A stretch of 9,957 nt of DNA from an uncultured Clostridium sp. (lineage in GTDB: Bacteria; Bacillota; Clostridia; Lachnospirales; Lachnospiraceae). Below are positions 5,615 to 9,957 of the stretch, in pieces. The stretch spans positions 1 through 9,957 of the forward strand of contig CAKSBP010000077.1 in NCBI GenBank assembly GCA_934438135.1, written 5' to 3'. The translations under genes were made by a program, and so were the position numbers. The notes under the pieces are model-generated. The model was given only the letters and a program-made list of their open reading frames with translations. It ran no database searches and was not told the origin of the DNA. Position 1 is the stretch's first letter, and every line of letters starts with the position of its first letter.

Positions 5615-7825
5615 ATGAAATGTAGTAGAAAACTGTTGGCTATACTGCTTACATTTGTAATGGCACTTTCCTGTAATTTTGGAATACCTGTAACAAAAGT
5701 AAATGCAGCGAAACAAAATGAAACAAAAGATTCCTGGGTGGATCCAGGGAATTATACAAGAGGATGGTATGATAGTGTAACCGGTCTTGATATTTATGGT
5801 AATGAGGGAACAGAGGAAGATCCTTATGAAATAAAATCAGCTAAGGATTTAGCAGGACTTTCTTATTATTCTAATATTGCATCAAGTGATAGTGCTACAA
5901 CAGATTTTGGGGGAAAATACATTACGATTCTTGCTAATAAAATTGATTTATCGGCACATTACTGGTATCCAATTGGTACAGTGCAGAACTTTAAGGGTGT
6001 TGTAAATGGCAATGGAGCAGTCATTGAGAATATGTACATAGGTAAAGAAAGTAAATATGAGACATGTGGAAATGTCGGATTGTTTGGTGCGGTTTATGCG
6101 GATGTGAAGGATATTTCTATAGAGAATGCAGTGATATATTCGAATAGTGTTTATGCAGGAGGATTTGTTGGCCGGTGGTTAGGTGGAAATATTGCTAATT
6201 GTTCGGTGGAAGGACAGATGTATCAGATTGCATCTTCTGCTAATGTAGGAGGATTTGTTGGGTATCATGTAAATAATGATATTAGTATAAATAATAGTTA
6301 TACTAACATTTCAATCGAAGCGAGTACAGTGAATTCTAGTAGTATAGGAGGTTTTGTTGGCTATTGTAATAATGGAACTTTTACAAAATGTTATTCAAAA
6401 GGAAATATTCAGGCTGGAAGTGCATGTAATGTAGGAGGATTTGGTGGAAATATTGAAGTTGGAAAGCAGACAGAATGTTTTTCTATGGGAAATATAAAAG
6501 CTGCTTCAGGCAATATCGGAGTTTTTATTGGTGCTATCCGAAAGAATAGTGTCTATAATAGTTATGCATTAGGAAATATAGAATCGGAAAATAATAGTAA
6601 TATAGGTGGATTTATTGGTTATGCATACAATCATTGGATTGAACGATATTATAGATATGATCCAGATTATGAATTAAGTGAAAAGACTTATAAGTGCAGC
6701 ATGAATATTGAAAATTGTTACTCTAGTGGAAGTATCAAATCTGGAAGCGGTAGTGTAATTGGAGGCTTTTTTGGAGTCAGACAGTATGCATTTTCTACTA
6801 TTGTTTTTAAAAAATGTTACTGGAATCAAACTGCCGATCAAATCATTAATGGAACTTCCAGAACATTAGCAGCAAAACTAGGTGTTGCTTATGCAGAGTC
6901 ACGTACCGTAGTCGGAGCCTACGCATCCTATATGAAATCTCAGGAATTCGCGGATGACCTAAACGAATACGTTTATCAAAATTCCGACAGCTATAATTCA
7001 TGGGAAATTTCCGAAAACGTCAACAACGGTTTTCCATACTTATCAGGAAATAAATCAGCATTAGTAACCATAAACGGTGGCTCTAAAGAAATCGAATTAG
7101 GAGAGACAGAAGACACTAGTGACATGAAAGTATACGGAACCGTAATCTACCCAGAGGCTACAGAGCCGACAGGAACAGAAACTCCATCCACAGAAACACC
7201 AGACCAGCCAGACGTTCCAACCATCAGCGTCGGTTTACAATGGGGTTCCCTGGAATATGTATACAAAGCAGGAAAATATGATAAAGAAACCAAAACTTAT
7301 GCAGAAGGAGCATGGTCGCCAAAAGAAGAAGGCGTAACAGATAAGATTTCTCTTACCAACCACTCCGAGACAGACATTCAGGCAAATTATACCTTCCTTG
7401 CTTCAACAGAAGGTTCTGGAAATTATGCAAATCTGATTGGAGAATTCCGTCAGAAAGATGCAGATACGGCTATTTCTGGACCGGTTATTGTGAGAAGTAA
7501 AGAGGGAGATATCGAAGCATCTCAGGATGTGTTCCTAAAAATAAATGGTATTCCAGCAGAGCAGAAGAAAGTAACCACACCAGAAGTAATCGGAACCGTT
7601 GTAGTTACTATTTCTAAATATATACCAAAGACTGAACCCGTAGCAAGTGAGGAGCCGACAGTAGAAGTAACGGAAAAACCATCGGTGACAGAAGAACCAG
7701 CAGTAACGGTAATTCCTACACCTGCCGCTAGTGAAGAACCAGCAGTCAGTCAGGTACCAGATAAGACAGAAACACCAGAAACGAGTCAGGCACCGGCTGA
7801 GACAGAAACATCATCAGCAGAATAA
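5615..7825 (+). CDS. Secreted GLUG-repeat surface protein
   Basis: This 736-residue protein has a Sec signal peptide (hydrophobic residues 7-25, cleavage near VNA at 31). Residues ~60-150 follow the usual GLUG-protein opening: GTEEDPYEIKSAKDLAGL, then a DLSAHYWYPIG strand and FKGVVNGNGAVIENM. About eight GLUG-type repeats follow, at residues ~152-405, with cores such as GGFVGRW (182-188), GGFVGYHVNN and GGFIGYAYN. Each is followed by a Cys-Tyr-Ser-x-Gly-Asn-Ile type strand and should build a beta-solenoid. A Thr/Pro/Glu linker (~514-537) leads to a beta domain (~541-668) with WGSLEYVY and ISLTNHS segments, then a Pro/Glu/Thr-rich tail. No LPXTG signal, membrane anchor or choline-binding repeats are present, so attachment is unclear. 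AGGAGGAG (5601-5608) precedes the ATG. Codon use changes near 6880. Adhesion or matrix functions are guesses. Confidence 0.85.
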   Translation: MKCSRKLLAILLTFVMALSCNFGIPVTKVNAAKQNETKDSWVDPGNYTRGWYDSVTGLDIYGNEGTEEDPYEIKSAKDLAGLSYYSNIASSDSATTDFGGKYITILANKIDLSAHYWYPIGTVQNFKGVVNGNGAVIENMYIGKESKYETCGNVGLFGAVYADVKDISIENAVIYSNSVYAGGFVGRWLGGNIANCSVEGQMYQIASSANVGGFVGYHVNNDISINNSYTNISIEASTVNSSSIGGFVGYCNNGTFTKCYSKGNIQAGSACNVGGFGGNIEVGKQTECFSMGNIKAASGNIGVFIGAIRKNSVYNSYALGNIESENNSNIGGFIGYAYNHWIERYYRYDPDYELSEKTYKCSMNIENCYSSGSIKSGSGSVIGGFFGVRQYAFSTIVFKKCYWNQTADQIINGTSRTLAAKLGVAYAESRTVVGAYASYMKSQEFADDLNEYVYQNSDSYNSWEISENVNNGFPYLSGNKSALVTINGGSKEIELGETEDTSDMKVYGTVIYPEATEPTGTETPSTETPDQPDVPTISVGLQWGSLEYVYKAGKYDKETKTYAEGAWSPKEEGVTDKISLTNHSETDIQANYTFLASTEGSGNYANLIGEFRQKDADTAISGPVIVRSKEGDIEASQDVFLKINGIPAEQKKVTTPEVIGTVVVTISKYIPKTEPVASEEPTVEVTEKPSVTEEPAVTVIPTPAASEEPAVSQVPDKTETPETSQAPAETETSSAE

Positions 7826-7831
7826 TATATT

Positions 7832-7872
7832 AGGAAGGCTATAGCAGACAATAGGCTTGTTATAGCCTTCCT
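7832..7872. terminator. 12-bp inverted-repeat hairpin between the two GLUG genes
   Basis: AGGAAGGCTATA (7832-7843) pairs perfectly with TATAGCCTTCCT (7861-7872) around a 17-base loop, and the stem can extend inward by a CA/TG pair after one mismatch. Only TTCAT-type sequence follows, without a T-run. It may be a partial terminator, a symmetric bidirectional structure or an mRNA-stabilising hairpin that lowers expression of the next genes. Confidence 0.6.
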
Positions 7873-7919
7873 TCATAGAATCAGAGGTAACGCATTTATC
7901 ATAGTAAGGAGTAGAAAAT

Positions 7920-9323
7920 ATGGCAAAAGAAAAAGACATCATTGCCAGCGGTTTTGTTGGAATGAATACAGGAAGTATTGAACATTGTTTATCCAAAATG
8001 GAATTAAAAATCAAAAAAGGGCAGAGTGGCTTCTGTGGGGTAAACTCAGGAAATATAAAAAACTCTTATAGTGAGTGCCATTTTTCAGCAAAAAAAAATA
8101 TTGTAGGATTTTGTAGAAATACAAAAGGGATTGAGGATTGTTTCTTTTTAAAAGATGGTTTACAAATGGAAAGTATTTTAGATAAGAAATATGCAGCAGC
8201 AAAAGAAAAAGTGGACGGGAAAATTCCGGATTTTACTAACATGCATTTTACAGAAGGAATTGAGGAACAGGATAAGGTTATTAAAATTAGTACGGAAGCA
8301 GATTTATATGAAATGGCCGCCAAGATAAATCAGGCAGAGGATGATTATACATATGGAAAATACGAGTTACAAAATGACATAGATTTAAAAGGAAAGAGAT
8401 GGATACCAATCGGAAAGGGAGAATTAAGTCCATTTTGTGGAGTTTTTAATGGAAATGGATTTACAGTTCGGAACTTTGTAGTAAAGGGAAAGAAAGAAGA
8501 GGTTTCTGGTCTCTTTGGTTATTTACAGGATGCTATAATTGAAAATTTAAATGTAGATGGAATCATTTATGGAGGAAAATATGCCGGTGGACTTGCTGGA
8601 GTAAATGAAAATGGAAAAGTATTAGGCTGTACCACAGCAGTTAGAGGAAGCGGGCAGTATTGTTTCGGCGGTCTTCTAGGAAAAAACAGTGGAGCAGTTG
8701 ACAGCTGCCTTGCTGTTGGGCAGGTGAAAAAAACATTTCATGCAGCAGCAGTGTCGTCGGCAGGGGGGATAGCTCTTGCAGCAGTTGGAATCGGCGTAGC
8801 GATTTACTTACACGGAAAGTCTGCTAACGGTCCAATTTATCCGGCAATTCCGGTAAGTGCCGAAGCAATTCAGATTAAAGGAGACAATGATAAACCTGCA
8901 ACTGGCGGAAATAGTGTTTCATATCAAATGAATACAAAGATTATTTGTAAGAATGGAGAAGCAGCAGTTCATTTTAAGAATCCTGGGAAGTCAAATCATA
9001 ACATTGTAGTATCCATTCAGATTACAGACGAGGAAATGATAAAGAAACTGGGAAAGACGGGACGTGATAAAGAAGATCAGATGAAACTGGAAGCAGAAAA
9101 AACTTACAATAAGAAAACAAGCAGAGTTACGGTAGCAAAGAGCGGTTCCATTCCTTCTGGATATGAACTGGAAAATATAAAATTAAGTGCTCTTGATGAT
9201 GGAACACAACTGAAAGCAGGTACATACCATGCGGTTGCTTATCTGGAATTATACGATATCAAAACAAACGAGAAAGCAATGATTCATTCACAGACACCAG
9301 TTACTTTGGTTGTAAAAAAATAA
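7920..9323 (+). CDS. GLUG-motif protein with internal membrane segment and C-terminal beta domain
   Basis: This 467-residue protein lacks an N-terminal signal peptide. Residues 8-80 contain short GLUG-like units (SGFVGMNTGSIEHC, SGFCGVNSGNIKNS, VGFCRNTKGIEDC). Residues ~119-270 repeat the pattern seen upstream: a DLYEMAAKIN helix, NDIDLKGKRWIPIG, CGVFNGNGFTVRNF, then GLFGYL, GGLAGVNENG and GGLLGKNSGAVDSC cores. A single hydrophobic segment spans about 275-297. The remaining ~165 residues form a strand-rich domain ending in PVTLVVKK, preceded by an AGTYHAVAYLELYD segment. If the membrane segment is real, the GLUG half and the beta domain lie on opposite sides. Ribosome site AAGGAG (7906-7911) supports the ATG at 7920. 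The gene follows the secreted GLUG gene across a hairpin and precedes a related small membrane protein by 24 bp. Function unknown. Confidence 0.8.
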   Translation: MAKEKDIIASGFVGMNTGSIEHCLSKMELKIKKGQSGFCGVNSGNIKNSYSECHFSAKKNIVGFCRNTKGIEDCFFLKDGLQMESILDKKYAAAKEKVDGKIPDFTNMHFTEGIEEQDKVIKISTEADLYEMAAKINQAEDDYTYGKYELQNDIDLKGKRWIPIGKGELSPFCGVFNGNGFTVRNFVVKGKKEEVSGLFGYLQDAIIENLNVDGIIYGGKYAGGLAGVNENGKVLGCTTAVRGSGQYCFGGLLGKNSGAVDSCLAVGQVKKTFHAAAVSSAGGIALAAVGIGVAIYLHGKSANGPIYPAIPVSAEAIQIKGDNDKPATGGNSVSYQMNTKIICKNGEAAVHFKNPGKSNHNIVVSIQITDEEMIKKLGKTGRDKEDQMKLEAEKTYNKKTSRVTVAKSGSIPSGYELENIKLSALDDGTQLKAGTYHAVAYLELYDIKTNEKAMIHSQTPVTLVVKK

Positions 9324-9347
9324 ATTTAGGAAATGGAGCTGTATTGG

Positions 9348-9917
9348 ATGAGGATAGAAACGAAAGTACCAGAAATAAAATGTACTACTGTAATAAAAAG
9401 AAAGAGGCAGTTTTTAATCACAGGAGTATGTATTGTTTTGATATTCTTTGCAGCATTGTTTCTGCTGGTGCAAAAGACTAGACAGAAGGAGCATACGTTT
9501 ATACCACCCAAGTTTGAAAAAAAAGCCGAGAATTTTAGCGAGGAAGAGATAAAAGAAAAGAAATACAATGTGTTGAATGCTGGGGATGGATATCAGGTTG
9601 GTATCTGTGGTGAGCCAGAGGAAAAGGATGGGAAGGTAATGGTTTGTTTTGTAAATCTTCCAGAAAATACAGTCTGGCTGCAGTTAAGAATTTTAAATCA
9701 GAATGGAGAACAGATAGCGAAAAGCGGTATTATTAAGCCAGGCCAATGGTTAAAAGAGATTAAATTGGAGCATCCACTAAATCAGGAGAAAATGTCGATT
9801 ACAATGGAGGTGCGGGGATATGAACCAGATACCTATTATAGTGCAGGAAAACTCTCTTTGAAGACAATATTATATAATAAATTAGGTAATTGCGAAACTC
9901 ACAAAGCCTGTTTGTAA
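9348..9917 (+). CDS. Small membrane-anchored protein with extracellular beta domain
   Basis: From the ATG at 9348 the protein has 189 residues. Basic residues (KRKRQ, 17-21) precede one hydrophobic segment (about 22-42), giving a membrane anchor with the C-terminus outside. An upstream in-frame ATG at 9333 has AGGAA directly against it, whereas GGAG at 9335-9338 stands at proper distance from 9348, so the later start is preferred. The outer part, from about residue 80, reads as a beta sandwich: KVMVCFVNLPENTVWLQLRI, then IAKSGIIKPGQWLKEIKL, then a YSAGKLSLKTIL strand. The same order of strands (VHFKNPG..., VAKSGSIPSG..., AGTYHAVAYLELY) occurs in the C-terminal half of the protein encoded 24 bp upstream, so the two are probably related and cotranscribed. 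Function unknown. Confidence 0.7.
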   Translation: MRIETKVPEIKCTTVIKRKRQFLITGVCIVLIFFAALFLLVQKTRQKEHTFIPPKFEKKAENFSEEEIKEKKYNVLNAGDGYQVGICGEPEEKDGKVMVCFVNLPENTVWLQLRILNQNGEQIAKSGIIKPGQWLKEIKLEHPLNQEKMSITMEVRGYEPDTYYSAGKLSLKTILYNKLGNCETHKACL

Positions 9918-9957
9918 TCTAGAGCTAAAAAAGGAAGAATTCGTGTAAAGCATGAAT

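Noticed and set aside
5615..7825. CRISPR-like or DNA-level tandem repeats in the GLUG gene
   Set aside because: The recurring GGAGGATTTGTTGG-type words encode GLUG repeats of variable spacing in one frame, so the repetition is at protein level.
9333..9347. Upstream ATG at 9333 as the start of the last gene
   Set aside because: The AGGAA before it is directly adjacent to the ATG, too close for normal initiation. The ATG at 9348 has GGAG at a usual distance.
9928..9957. Possible start of a further gene (ATG at 9952 behind AAGGAAG)
   Set aside because: The ribosome-like sequence is about 15 bases from the ATG, and only two codons lie inside the window, so nothing can be supported.

Overview
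The window looks like an accessory stretch of a low-GC Clostridia chromosome, most likely Lachnospiraceae. The grounds are AT-rich codons, strong AGGAGG ribosome sites, an IS256-type transposase fragment, a TraX-family remnant and GLUG-motif surface proteins. This placement is inference from gene style. All recognised genes lie on the plus strand.

Left part (1-1639): the tail of an unidentified gene overlaps an ABC-2 type permease gene, which is followed by its ATP-binding protein. They form one compact export operon.

Middle part (1636-5404): a broken traX gene. Its first 17 codons overlap the ATPase stop codon, and its last ~70 codons lie 3.4 kb away at about 5101-5316. Between them sit a short RHS/YD-repeat secreted protein with a C-terminal lysozyme-like (GH19-type) domain, a tightly coupled lipoprotein resembling DUF4163/DUF3298 (RsiV-like) proteins, and the first 48 codons of an IS256-family transposase. 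The first two look like a peptidoglycan-cleaving toxin and its surface immunity protein. A 12-bp direct repeat lies at both junctions of this block with the traX pieces. A good intrinsic terminator (5367-5404) closes the region.

Right part (5405-9957): a clear sigma-A promoter followed by a perfect 14-bp palindrome drives a 736-aa secreted GLUG-repeat protein. An inverted-repeat hairpin comes next. Then follow a 467-aa GLUG protein with an internal membrane segment and a ~189-aa membrane-anchored protein whose outer domain resembles the C-terminal half of its neighbour. These three look like a cell-surface gene cluster of unknown function. The window ends just after the last gene.
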